Below are positions 1 to 9,100 of a DNA stretch of 16,439 nt, one piece after another. This DNA comes from Ignavibacteriales bacterium (GTDB lineage Bacteria; Bacteroidota; Ignavibacteria; Ignavibacteriales; Ignavibacteriaceae), in NCBI GenBank assembly GCA_016709155.1, contig JADJEI010000007.1:1-16439 (forward strand). The letters are read 5' to 3'. Position 1 is the stretch's first letter, and each line of letters begins with the position of its first letter. The position numbers and the translations under genes are program-made. Below the pieces are notes generated by a model. The model was given only the letters and a program-made list of their open reading frames with translations, had not been told where the DNA came from and made no database searches.

Positions 1-277
1 AAAAATTCTCAAATAATTGATAACGCTTACGGAGTTTTAGGGATAGAATTCATGGCGGCGGCACAGGCTTTAGATTTTCGTGATTTCCAAACAGGTATAG
101 GGAGTAGCAAAAGCTTGGCGAAGTAATTTTTTGCTGTATGTAAGTCATCTTGATGTTGATAGACCGCTTTATAACGATCACAACAAAATGAAAGCACTTG
201 TTAAGTCCTGCGAAATTCTGGAAGCAGTTGAAAAGAAGTTAAAGTTTAGAATAAATTTGATTCTGATTAAGAGTTAG
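1..277 (+). CDS. Aromatic amino acid ammonia-lyase (HAL/PAL family), C-terminal fragment
   Basis: The fragment is cut by the left window edge and broken by indels. Frame 1 reads IIDNAYGVLGIEFMAAAQALDF, then stops at 124-126. About 20 nt later another frame continues with SHLDVDRPLYNDHNKMKALV and ends at TAG 275-277. The 'AIELxAAAQxLDFR' block followed by a short helical region with 'hLdxDRpLyxD' is the usual C-terminus of histidine ammonia-lyase and related MIO-dependent lyases, which release ammonia from an aromatic amino acid to give a cinnamate or urocanate. The MIO Ala-Ser-Gly motif lies outside the window, so substrate (His, Phe or Tyr) cannot be told. About three indels between 100 and 150 explain the break. 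It is the only plus-strand gene and converges on the haem-binding gene. Family is fairly secure; exact enzyme is not. Confidence 0.6.
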
Positions 278-424
278 GCAGCTTCAGCAAGTTTCTACCA
301 TCCAACTCAGTTTCGATCTTTAGTTCAAAGCTTTAGTTTATTTAATTCTCTGGTAGTAACTTAACGGTAATGATTTATCACAGACAAAAATTCAAGTCTT
401 GCTGAATTATTTGCTATAAGTTAT

Positions 425-857
425 TTAATTTGATCTAAATTTCTTGGCCGTTGTTCCCGCCCACTCCCTGATGATAGATAAATCCTGGTTCAGAGAATTT
501 TATTTCGGGATGAATTAGTGTATAAGTACCAAGAGGCATTTCACCACTTTCTATTTTTTCCCAGATTTCTCGTCTGGTTTTATCAACATCGCCGTGCGAC
601 ATCTACCCCAATTGGTAATTTAAATGTTCTCTACCTTCGTTTACATCTTTAATGATTAACCAGGAAACAGGCGCAATATCGGAATACCATAACCAACTGT
701 TTCATCTGAATGACAATCGTAACACGATTTTTAAATACTTCTGACACCAGTTTAGGAGCTCTTATTTCTGCTTCTACTGGAGGGGTTAGTTTTTCTACAG
801 GAATAAATTGAATACCCAAGGCAAACACGATTATCAGCAATAAAATGGTCTTTTCAT
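425..857 (-). CDS. Haem-binding domain (Haem_bd) CxxCH periplasmic protein, frameshifted
   Basis: A protein of about 143 residues read across four or five single-base indels. It begins MK(K)TILLLIIVFALGIQF at ATG 857, preceded by an AAAGGA ribosome-binding site; this is one N-terminal hydrophobic helix (signal or anchor). Next come 'IPVEKLTPPVEAEIRAP', then CYDCHSDET, a c-type haem CxxCH motif, visible only after restoring one base near 732. It continues WYSDIAPVSWLIIKDVNEG, REHLNY, then EIWEKIESGEMPLGTYTLIH, and ends DLSIIREWAGTT. This order matches the haem-binding domain family (PF14376), small periplasmic proteins common in Bacteroidota and Chlorobiota. The function of the family is not well defined; haem binding is inferred from CxxCH. 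Another frame gives a stop at 435-437, but the DLSIIREWA reading matches the family C-terminus better. Confidence 0.75.
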
Positions 858-917
858 TTTTTTCCTTTGATTTTATGAAGATATATTTTTCGCAACTTAA
901 AATTTTATTAGCTTGTT

Positions 918-2883
918 CTAAAAGCTGTTTTCAATAGTAAAGCCAAATTTTTCTAAATAAATTTTTATAGGAGCAGAAGCGCCAAATGATTCCATACTAA
1001 TTGATATGCCTTCGTCTCTAACATATTTTTGCCAACCCTGACTAACACCCGCCCTCATTAGAGATTCTCTTTAATGTTTGAGGTAGCACAGTGTTTTATA
1101 TTCATCGTTTTGTTTCTCAAATAATTCCCAGCTAGGAAAGCTAACTACTGGTTACATTCCTCTTCCAACAGCTCATGCGCTTCTGTAGCTTTTAATGCTA
1201 ATGAAACTTCAGAACCGGAAGCCATTAAGATCAAATCCGGTTTTGATTTTGAGTCTTAAAATATACGCCCCCTTTAAGAGATTTTCGGCTGAAGAATATT
1301 TTTCTGATCGAGAATTGGTAACCCCCGCCTCGTTAGTATCAACGCCACGGGACTTTCTTTATGTTCGATAGCCGCTAACCATGCGACGGTTTTCTGTTTG
1401 CGTCTGCAGGTCTGATTACAATCAGTCCGGGGGATTGCAACCGCAAAGAAGCAAGATGTTCGACAGGCTGATGAGTTGGTCCATCTTCGCCAAGCCCGAT
1501 ACTCGTCGTGAGTAAAACATAAATCGGTTTTATTTTTGAAAGCGATGCAAGCCGTATGGAAGGGCGCAGATAATCTGAAAAATCTAAAAGTTGCGCCGTA
1601 AGGAATCACCTGCCGTAAATCGCCATTCCATTCATTACCCCCGCCATTCCATGTTCGCGAATTCCGAAGTGAAAATTTCTTGTCGGAGTATTTCTCAGAT
1701 GAAAAATTTTATAATCTTTTAAGAAAGTATTATTTGATGGGTGCAAGATCAGCAGATCCGCCAATCAGAGGGGAAGGGAGGAAGCTATTGAATTAAGAAC
1801 TTTTCCTGATGCTGCAGCGCCATCTTCTTCCCATCATCTGCAAACACCGGTAATTTTAATTTCCATTCATTGCCAGATCTCCATGCATTACTGCAGAAAA
1901 TAATTTTGCCTCTTCAGTATATTTTTTTGATAATCTAAAAATTTCTATTCCATTCTCTTTCTTCTGATTTTCCATTCACTTGTACTTGCTTAAAAATTCT
2001 TTTACTTCATCGGGAATAAAGAAAGGTGTTTCTTCCTGCCAGCCCAAATTTTGCTTTGTAAGTTTTATCTCTGCTTTCTCCGAGCGGTGAGCCGTGAGCG
2101 TCGGATGAATCTTGCTTATTCGGGCTGCCGGAACCCATTGTGTGTTTTGTAATTATGAGGAGGGTTTGTCAAAACATTTTGTGCATTCGTCACTGCGGCT
2201 TCAAGACTCGCAACATCATTTACATCTTTCACAGTTTGAAACATGCAGCCGTAAGCATCAAATCTTTTGAATATCTTCAGAGAAAGCAAGAGACGTTGAT
2301 CCATCAATTGTAATTTTATTATCATCGTAAAAGAAAATTAATTGCCAAGTTTAAGGTGACCTGCAAGCGAAGCACTTTCGTGAGAGATTCCCCCATCAAT
2401 TCACCGTCGCTGCAAATTCCATAAATAAAATGATCAATCAACTTTATATCATCTTGATTAAATAACGATGCAAGGTAGGCTTCAGCTATTGCCATTCCCA
2501 CAGCGTTAGAAAACCCCTGCCCGAGCGGACCGGTAGTTGTTTCAACTCCGGTGTTAATCCAAATTCCGGATGTCCCGTGTGATGCTTCCCATTGCCGGAA
2601 ATTTTTTAACTCATCTAACGAAACACCATAACCGGATAAGTGAAGTATCGCATACAGCAGCATACTTCCATGTCTTGACGGAAAGAATAAACCTGTCGCG
2701 GTTTAACCATTTCGGGTTGCCTGGGTTGTGCCTTATTATTTTTGAGTATAGCAAATAAGCAATCGGTGCGCAGCCCATCGGCATTCCCCGGATGACCTGA
2801 GTTTGCTTTTGCACTCCTTCTATGGCTAAAAAATCTGATTGTGTTTATGGTTAATTGTTCAATATCTTTTTATGATTCGTCAT
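918..2883 (-). CDS. tkt: Transketolase, heavily frameshifted
   Basis: Transketolase moves two-carbon ketol units between sugar phosphates in the pentose phosphate pathway, using thiamine diphosphate and Mg2+. Reading across frames from ATG 2883 gives LTINTIRFLAIEGVQKANSG, then MGCAPIAYLLYSKI, then RHGSMLLYAILHLSGYGVSL, the invariant GVETTTGPLGQGFSNAVGMA, CSDGELM for the ThDP/metal motif, FYDDNKITIDGST, then in the pyrimidine domain FGIREHGMAGVMNG, the '[20 protein letters not shown]' region, DLILMASGSEVSLALKA, and a C-terminus GWQKYVRDEGISISMESFGA ending at TAG 918-920. The 1966-nt span equals about 655 codons, the normal length for the family. More than ten indels break it, many being one G or C missing from a run, for example three within 2530-2590. 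This is probably a functional gene in a poorly read stretch, not a decayed one. Confidence 0.85.
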
Positions 2884-3009
2884 TTAGTATTTCCAGAGAA
2901 TATAGATGAATTAGATGATAATTTTTTATTTCAAATATATTAAAAACTTCACGATTATTTTGGTTTAACTTAACGCCAAGTAGTGTGATAATATGTCAAA
3001 GAAGGGACA

Positions 3010-3038
3010 AGTAGCACAGACAATCCTGTCTGTGTACT
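3010..3038. repeat. Intergenic palindromic repeat, CACAGACA-ATCC-TGTCTGTG
   Basis: A near-perfect inverted repeat lies in the 205-nt gap between transketolase and rluD. AGTA (3010-3013), one unpaired G, CACAGACA (3015-3022), loop ATCC (3023-3026), TGTCTGTG (3027-3034), TACT (3035-3038): 12 paired bases with one bulge. No T-tract follows on either strand, so it is not a normal intrinsic terminator. Its form is that of a short REP/MITE-like dispersed palindrome. The rest of the gap holds no open frame. Confidence 0.55.
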
Positions 3039-3088
3039 CTTAGTTACCTATAGTTTGTGGACAATAACCAATAATCACAACGAGATAG

Positions 3089-4141
3089 CTACAGACATAT
3101 ATTCACAGGCAGGTTAAATTTTAAATTTTCAAGCAGTTCTTTCATATCATCCGGCAATTCGGAATCGAATTTCATAAACTCATTTGTGTGGGGATGAATA
3201 AATCCAAGTGTCTTTGCGTGCAATGCCTGTCTCAAGATGACCTCAAGTAGGTTTTGTATTCTGCTTTTCATTTTTGGCTGATCAGCACCAAAATGAATTT
3301 TATCACCGCCGTAAGTAGCGTCACCAAATATCGGATGATTTGAAGCTGATAGATGAACTCGTATTTGATGAGTTCTTCCTGTTCTTAATCGTAGTTTTAG
3401 ATAAGAGGCAAATTCGAATTCTTCAATTACGAAATAAAGCGTAATTGCTTGTTTCCCTTCGATACGGCTTACTGCAAATTTTTTTCTATCCTGTTTACTT
3501 CGGGTTATCAGCGTATCAAAAACACCTTCGGGTTCGTCCATCTTTCCCCAGCAAATAGCGTGATATTCTCTTTCAGCCGTATGCTTAAAAAATTGCAATG
3601 CAAGTTTCTGATGAGTAACATCGTCTTTAGCAACTACAAGCAAGCCGCTTGTATCCTTGTCAATCCTGTGAACAATGCCCGGTCGAATCGGCTCTCTTGT
3701 TTCACTCAATTGGCTTGTGTGGTGAAGCAAAGCATTTACAAGTGTTCCTGTATAATTGGAATAAGCCGGATGTGCAACCATTCCTGCCGGTTTATTAACG
3801 ACAATCAGGAAATCGTCCTCGTAAACGATATCAAGTGGAATATTTTCAGGCTCAGCTTTTTCGGGGCGGGGGGAGATGGGAATGATTGCTTCAACAATAT
3901 CGCCGGCTTTAACTAAGTAATTTGATTTTACGTATCGCCGGTTTACCCAAACAAACTTTGTATCAATTAGTTTTTGTACTCTGGAACGGGTTGCATTTTC
4001 GATTGAGTTGGTAAGAAAAATATCGAGGCGTTCTTTCGTCTTTCCTGCGGGAAGTTCAAACTTGTATGTCTTTTGACTTATTATCTTGCTCATCTTCTCT
4101 GCTTTTGGTAAAAGACTTTTCGGAAGAATTATTTTCTTCAT
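3089..4141 (-). CDS. rluD: 23S rRNA pseudouridine synthase, RluA/RluD family
   Basis: A cytoplasmic enzyme that isomerises uridines to pseudouridine in large-subunit rRNA; RluD-type members act on the helix 69 loop. The 350-residue frame is intact. Residues about 28-85 are an S4 RNA-binding domain (RLDIFLTNSI ... SRVQKLIDTKFVWVN). The catalytic domain starts at IPLDIVYEDDFLIVVNKPAG and carries HRIDKDTSGLLVVAK at 158-172, with the catalytic Asp in HRID (residue 161), then LRLRTGRTHQIRVHLS. The 'GDATYGG' and 'RQALHAKTLGFIHP' blocks complete the family. The true start may be Met17 (MSKIISQKTYKFELP), since the first 16 residues precede the S4 domain and overlap lspA. It ends the lspA-lspA-rluD run, as in Bacillus lspA-ylyB. 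The last residues NICL may be altered by a nearby indel. RluD rather than RluC is assigned from the S4 domain and context. Confidence 0.9.
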   Translation of the reverse strand: MKKIILPKSLLPKAEKMSKIISQKTYKFELPAGKTKERLDIFLTNSIENATRSRVQKLIDTKFVWVNRRYVKSNYLVKAGDIVEAIIPISPRPEKAEPENIPLDIVYEDDFLIVVNKPAGMVAHPAYSNYTGTLVNALLHHTSQLSETREPIRPGIVHRIDKDTSGLLVVAKDDVTHQKLALQFFKHTAEREYHAICWGKMDEPEGVFDTLITRSKQDRKKFAVSRIEGKQAITLYFVIEEFEFASYLKLRLRTGRTHQIRVHLSASNHPIFGDATYGGDKIHFGADQPKMKSRIQNLLEVILRQALHAKTLGFIHPHTNEFMKFDSELPDDMKELLENLKFNLPVNICL

Positions 4142-4764
4142 TACCGATTATTTCTTCAACAGTGTTTTTATCATCATTTAATACGGAGCCTGTTTCGTTT
4201 ACACTAACTGATTCAATTGTTTCTTCTTTTTTATGAAAGTTATAAAAGAGCAGAAGTATTAAAACACCAATCGTAACTGAAGCATCTGCTATGTTAAAGA
4301 TAGGCCATCTATCGTAATGCTTCCCAAGAATTGAGAAATCAAAAAATCCACATCAAAAAAATCAACTACCTTTCCATAAAATAGAGGGGCGTAGCCGTAA
4401 AATACTCCATAGAATACTCTATCAATTAGATTGCCGATTGCACCACCGAGTATAAAGGCAATTGAAAGACGTAATGGAAATTTTTGATCTTTTATTTTGA
4501 AGAGATAAAAAAGCAGTCCAATGCTTGCTATAACTGAGAAGACCGAAATTGCTAATTTAAAATCTATACCGGATCAAAGCCAAATGCAAGCCCGGGGTTT
4601 TCAATGAAGGTAATCCTGAAAAATTCACCAATCACCGGAATAATTTCGCCGGGATACATACCTTCAATCTTAAAATTAATTAATGGGAATGAAATGCCTT
4701 TCACATAAACTTTAGAAACCTGGTCTAAAACGATTACAATGAGTGAAATGAAAAGAACTCTCAA
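4056..4764 (-). CDS. lspA: Lipoprotein signal peptidase II, downstream copy (two frameshifts)
   Basis: An inner-membrane aspartic peptidase that cleaves the signal peptide of diacylglyceryl prolipoproteins. It starts with TTG (4764) directly after the TAA of the other lspA. The N-terminus RVLFISLIVIVLDQVSKVYV is helix 1 with the DQxSK motif, then FFRITFIENPGLAFGFD. One missing G near 4571 and one missing T in a run near 4350 break the frame. Across them come GGAIGNLIDRVFYGVFYG, VVDFFDVDFFDFS and PIFNIADASVTIGVLILL. Both catalytic aspartates are kept: the Asp of GNLIDR and the Asp of FNIAD. A hydrophilic acidic tail of about 55 residues follows, giving roughly 236 residues against the usual 160-170. 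The tail runs into the start of rluD (stop at 4056-4058). The length of tail depends on the reading frame being right after the second break. Confidence 0.85.
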
Positions 4765-5359
4765 TTATTCACCCGGCTCTGCTAAAATTTTATCTTCAGT
4801 TTCAAGTTCTGATGAAGATGGTTTTTGTTTGCGATGATAAGAAAAAATAAGCATTAAAACCCCAAGTGTAACAGCAACATCTGCAACATTAAAAATATAA
4901 TTGCCCATCGTTTTGTTGAAAAAATAGAATCTGAAAAAACTGACATCAAAGAAATCCACCACCTTGCCTTGAAGTAGAGGAGCGTAACCATAGAATACTC
5001 CATAAAAAACTCTATCAATCAGGTTGCCGAATGCACCGCCAATAATTAAAGCAAGCGATAAACGCTGCCCGATGTTTTCTTTGCTTACAAAGAAGAAATA
5101 AATCAGCAGACTAAACGATGCGATGATTGTAAGAATGGAAATAAGCAGTTTAAATTCTCCACCGAAGTCTATGCCAAATGCGATGCCTGGATTTTCAACA
5201 AAAGTCAAATGTAAAACATGATCTATCAGCGGAGTTTTTCTTCCGTAAGGCAAGCCGCTATTAGAAAAATTCAAGAAAGGAATATTGAATCCCTTTTACA
5301 TATAGCTTCGAAATCTGATCGGCGAGAACTATCCCGAAAGAAATTAGTAATAGTTTCAA
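4765..5359 (-). CDS. lspA: Lipoprotein signal peptidase II, upstream copy (one frameshift)
   Basis: A second LspA next to the first and in the same direction. The reading starts LKLLLISFGIVLADQISKLY with a TTG at 5359 (no ATG is in frame; one may have been lost to an indel). One extra base near 5293 breaks it; the frame then continues FNIPFLNFSNSGLPYGRKTP. It keeps LTFVENPGIAFGIDFGG, GGAFGNLIDRVFYGVFYG, KVVDFFDVSFFRF and IFNVADVAVTLGVLM, so both catalytic aspartates are present, along with four expected hydrophobic helices. Restored length is about 197 residues with a short acidic tail (LETEDKILAEPGE). Its TAA is immediately followed by the TTG start of the downstream copy, which suggests coupled translation. 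The block GNLIDRVFYGVFYGYAPL is identical in both copies while the DNA differs at synonymous sites, so the duplication is old. Confidence 0.87.
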
Positions 5360-5401
5360 ATTGTGTGCTTAAAATTTTCTGAAAAAATAATGATAGACTT
5401 T

Positions 5402-6163
5402 TTATTTTTTCTCCTGTTTTTGTTTTATTGGTAAGCAGAGCTGACTATGCGGTACAGCTTCAAGCCTTGCTTTTGGAACAAGGGGGCAGGTATCACACAA
5501 ATGCTGCGGTTCTTCAATACACTCGAGGCAAATTCCGTAAGTTCCGGCGTCTATTCTTTTCAGAGCATCGTCGAGATAACCAAGAAATTTATTTTCGCGC
5601 TGAGCATAGAGAAAAGTTTTTTCTCGTTCCATAGCGTCTGTACCCTGTTCAGCCATGTGAAGCGAGTAAGGAGAATTTTCGTTAATGTATTCGCCTGTTG
5701 TTGGATCGAGCATTTGCTCTTTTAAATTTTGAAGTTGTTCAATTATTTCATCCCGCTTTTCAAGAATAATCTTTCTAAAATGGGCAAGATCTTCTTTGCT
5801 GTAACCTTTTATTTTTGTGATTGGCTTAGTCTTGGGGACTTCTATTGGTTCTATTTTTTTAACAACTTTAGTTTGCTTCGGTTCTTTCATTACAATTTTT
5901 TTTGTGACTTTCTGTTTAGGTGTTTTAACTGGTTTTTTTGTCTTGCTCGGTGGAGCAGTTTTAACTACTGGAGATGTTTTTTTCTTTACAATTTCTTTGA
6001 CTACTTTTTTCTTAGTTACAGTTTTAGGCATAATCTTTTTTACAACCTTAGTTATCTTCTTCGGAGTTTTTTTTACTTTTTTAATCGAAGCTTTCTTAAC
6101 TGTCGTTTTTTTAGCCGGTGCTTTTTTAGTGAGTGCTTTTTTAGTGAGTGTTTTTTTAGCCAT
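5402..6163 (-). CDS. DksA/TraR-type zinc-finger protein with histone H1-like lysine-rich tail
   Basis: An intact 253-residue frame with a strong ribosome-binding site. Residues 1 to about 115 are almost only Lys, Thr, Val, Pro and Ala (AKKTLTKKALTKKAPAKK ...), like bacterial histone H1-type tails, and should bind nucleic acid. From about residue 120, YSKEDLAHFRKIILEKRDEI begins a DksA/TraR coiled coil, then EQGTDAMEREKTFLYAQRE, LGYLDDALKRIDAGTYGIC and a zinc-finger region. DksA-family proteins enter the RNA polymerase secondary channel and tune transcription with (p)ppGpp; this role is inferred here. The finger is unusual: CLEC is followed after seven residues by CDTC, then PKARLEAVPHSQLC, and the normal final Cys is absent. 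In Bacillus the gene at the same place (ylyA, between ileS and lspA) is also of DksA/TraR type. It starts 17 nt after the ileS stop. Confidence 0.88.
   Translation of the reverse strand: MAKKTLTKKALTKKAPAKKTTVKKASIKKVKKTPKKITKVVKKIMPKTVTKKKVVKEIVKKKTSPVVKTAPPSKTKKPVKTPKQKVTKKIVMKEPKQTKVVKKIEPIEVPKTKPITKIKGYSKEDLAHFRKIILEKRDEIIEQLQNLKEQMLDPTTGEYINENSPYSLHMAEQGTDAMEREKTFLYAQRENKFLGYLDDALKRIDAGTYGICLECIEEPQHLCDTCPLVPKARLEAVPHSQLCLPIKQKQEKK
6121..6150. repeat. Perfect 15-nt tandem duplication in the lysine-rich tail
   Basis: The 15-nt unit CTTTTTTAGTGAGTG occurs twice in a row (6121-6135 and 6136-6150), followed by a partial third copy. On the coding strand it gives the repeated LTKKA residues near the N-terminus of the DksA-like protein. 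It suggests the tail grows and shrinks by slippage in units that keep the frame. Confidence 0.7.
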
Positions 6164-6170
6164 TATATGG

Positions 6171-6178
6171 TCTCCTTT
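6171..6178 (-). promoter_or_regulatory. Strong ribosome-binding site for the DksA-like gene
   Basis: The minus strand reads AAAGGAGA, an almost ideal Shine-Dalgarno sequence, 7 nt before the ATG at 6163. It sits just after the ileS stop codon (6181-6183). It is the best ribosome-binding site in this gene block and fixes the start of the DksA-like protein. Confidence 0.75.
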
Positions 6179-6180
6179 AT

Positions 6181-9100
6181 TTAGGAATTTGCTTTTTCAA
6201 TTTTAATTAAACAGCCTTGTTCGCCTATTTTCCATTCTTGATTAAATCCACCGTCTGAAATTTCACTTTGCAAAATTTGAATTGCTAAAGTTTCACTCGC
6301 AATATAATCTTTGTGAATTGAAACTGCATGAAAAATCTCGTCCGAAGCTTTATAATAAATTTTTATTTTATCAATTCCTTCAAATCCTGCATCTTTTCTC
6401 ATATTCTGAATCCGATTAACAAATTCTCGTGCGAGACCTTCGGAAATTAGTTCATCATTAAGTTCCGCATCTATTGCAACAGTGACCCTGACTTCACTTT
6501 CTACAACCCAACCTTTGATCTCACTGCTGATAATTTCAACATCACTTTGCGAAATTTCAATTTTGAATCTGCAATATTAAGAAAAATACTTTTACCTTCT
6601 TCAAGAATTTTTATTTGATTTCCATCTAATTCCGTTATAGCCGCAGCAACAGATTTTACCATCTTACCAAATTTGGGTCCAATAGATTTGAAATTAGCCT
6701 TTGCAGTTTTACTAACTATTTCAGAATCATTTTGAAGAACGATAAGTTCTTTGATGTTAACTTCTTCAAGAATAACATCTTTCATTTTAGAAAGGGCATC
6801 TCTTTTGCTGCTTTCAACTACCACCATCATTTTGCTCAAAGGCTGGCGAACCTTTAAATTATTTTTTGCTCTCATAGCTCGGGCAATTGAAACAACTTGC
6901 TGAGCAACTTCCATTTTATCTTCAAGAGATTTTTCAGAATAGGTTACTGCTGGAAATTCTGATAAGTGCACCGAATCAAATTTTTCCAGTTTTGTTATCG
7001 AGTTAAGATTCTGATAGATTTCTTCAGAGACGAAGGGAGCGAAGGGGGAAGTAAGTTTCGAAACGGTTATTAAGCATTCATACAAAGTCTGATATGCGGA
7101 AATTTTATTCTCATTCATTTCAGATTTCCAGAATCTTCTTCTGCATCTTCTTACGTACCAATTTGAAAGCTGATCAATTGTGAAGTTTGAAACAGCACGA
7201 GCTGCTTTCGTAACATCATAATTATCCATCAGGTTTTCATATTCTGTTACTAACGAATTTAATTTTGAAATAATCCATCTATCTATTTCGGGTCGCTGTG
7301 CATAAACAATTGCAGGTGATGAAAAATCGAACTTGTCAATATTCGCATAGAGCACGAAGAATGAATAAGTATTGGTCAATGTTCCGAAAAATTTACGCTG
7401 TACTTCAACCAATCCTTCTTCATCAAATAAAGTCGGACGCCAGGGCGGGCTGTTTGTTACGAGATACCAGCGTGTAGCGTCGGCGCCATATTTATCAAAT
7501 AAAATAAAAGGATCAACTGTATTGCCTTTCGACTTTGACATTTTCAAGCCGTTTTTGTCAAGTATCAATTCGTTCACAATTACATTTTTAAATGCGACAC
7601 TATCAAAAAGCATTGTTGCGATAGCATGAAGAGTGTAGAACCACCCGCGTGTCTGGTCAATCCCTTCGCAAATAAAATCTGAAGGGAAAAAGTTTTTTTC
7701 AAATAGTTCTTTATTCTCAAAAGGGTAATGATATTGAGCAAAAGGCATTGCGCCCGAATCAAACCAAACATCAATTAATTCAGGTGTGCGTTTATAAACT
7801 TTTCCGTTTATTTCAAAAATTATTCGATCAACAAATGGTTTGTGAAGATCAATTTCTTTTAGTTCGGAAACGGGTGTTCGAACTCCGTTATCTTCATAAA
7901 AACCTTTTTTCAATTCCTCGATGCTTCCTACTGCAATCATATCGCCGTCTTCACTAACCCAGATTGGAAGGGGGGTAGCCCAAAATCTATCGCGGGAAAG
8001 TGCCCAGTCTTTATTTTCTTCGAGCCAGTTGCCGAACCTTCCTGCGCCAACTTCGGGCGGCTGCCAATTAATCGTTTTGTTTAGTTCCACCATCCTGTCT
8101 GCTATCGAAGTTGTTTTGATAAACCATGACTCGCGTGCATAATAAATTACCGGAACATTTTCGTGCCGCCAGCTAAAAGGATATGTATGGGTGATAGTTT
8201 CCTTTTTGTAAAGCGCACCTTCATGTCTTAATTTTTGAATAATTCCGGCATCTGCATCTTTTACGAATTGCCCGGCAAAGTCCGTAACTTCGGCTGTAAA
8301 TAATCCACCGCGCGTAACCGGCTGCATCATCGGCAGATCATATTTTTTAGAGACTTCATAATCGTCTGCGCCAAAGGCCGGGGCAATGTGAACCACTCCG
8401 GAGCCGTCTTCTGTGCTTACAAAATTCCCACAAACAACGTAAAAAGCTTTCTTATCTGCTTTAACGTAGTCAAACAACTGTTCGTAAAAAAATCCCTCAA
8501 GAGTAGATCCCTTGAATTCATCTATGATTTCATATTCACCATCAAGGACTGACAATCTTTCTTTTGCGAGAATGATTTTTTTGTCTTTATGATTTACTTT
8601 TACATAATCAATATCGGCACCGACAGCAAGTGCAACATTGGAAATCAAAGTCCACGGTGTTGTCGTCCATACTAAAATGAATTCATCTTTCTGTTCAAGT
8701 TTGAATAAAACATAAACGGATGGATCTTTTGTTTCGCGGTAGCCGAGCGCAAGTTCGTGCGATGACAAAACAGTTTCTGATTTGGGATCCTGCGGAACTA
8801 TTTTATAATCTTTATAAATCAGTCCTTTATCGAATAAAGTTTTTAGCGCCCACCAAACGGATTCGATATAATTATTTGTAAGTGTGATATATGCAGAATC
8901 AAGATCAATCCAGTACCCCATCCTATCTGTCATCTTTTCCCAAAGATCGAGATAAGTGAAAACAGAATTGCGGCAGGCTTGATTGTATTTGTCAACGCCG
9001 TATTCAATCACTTCACTTTTGTGTTTGATGCCGAGACTTTTTTCGACTTCAATTTCGACAGGCAAACCATGAGTATCCCATCCGGCTTTACGCTCTACAC

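Noticed and set aside
283..406. 9-bp inverted repeat TTCAGCAAG/CTTGCTGAA as a bidirectional terminator between the lyase and haem-binding genes
   Set aside because: The arms are 106 nt apart and have no T-tract. It is weak as a terminator.
2116..2325. Several separate small proteins (69, 113, 67 residues and others) between 1270 and 2820
   Set aside because: Each is one frame piece of transketolase or its antisense shadow. Put together in order they give one family-length protein.
918..2883. Transketolase as a true pseudogene
   Set aside because: The span matches a full-length gene, ThDP and catalytic motifs are kept, and breaks are single-base changes in runs with no large deletions or insertion sequences.
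3449..3916. 155-residue plus-strand frame
   Set aside because: It lies fully within the intact rluD gene on the other strand and shows no known motif.
5729..6206. Plus-strand frames of 129-151 residues rich in Phe, Leu and Ser, looking like membrane proteins
   Set aside because: They are the complement of the lysine-rich tail of the DksA-like gene: AAA/AAG codons become TTT/CTT. No ribosome-binding site supports them.
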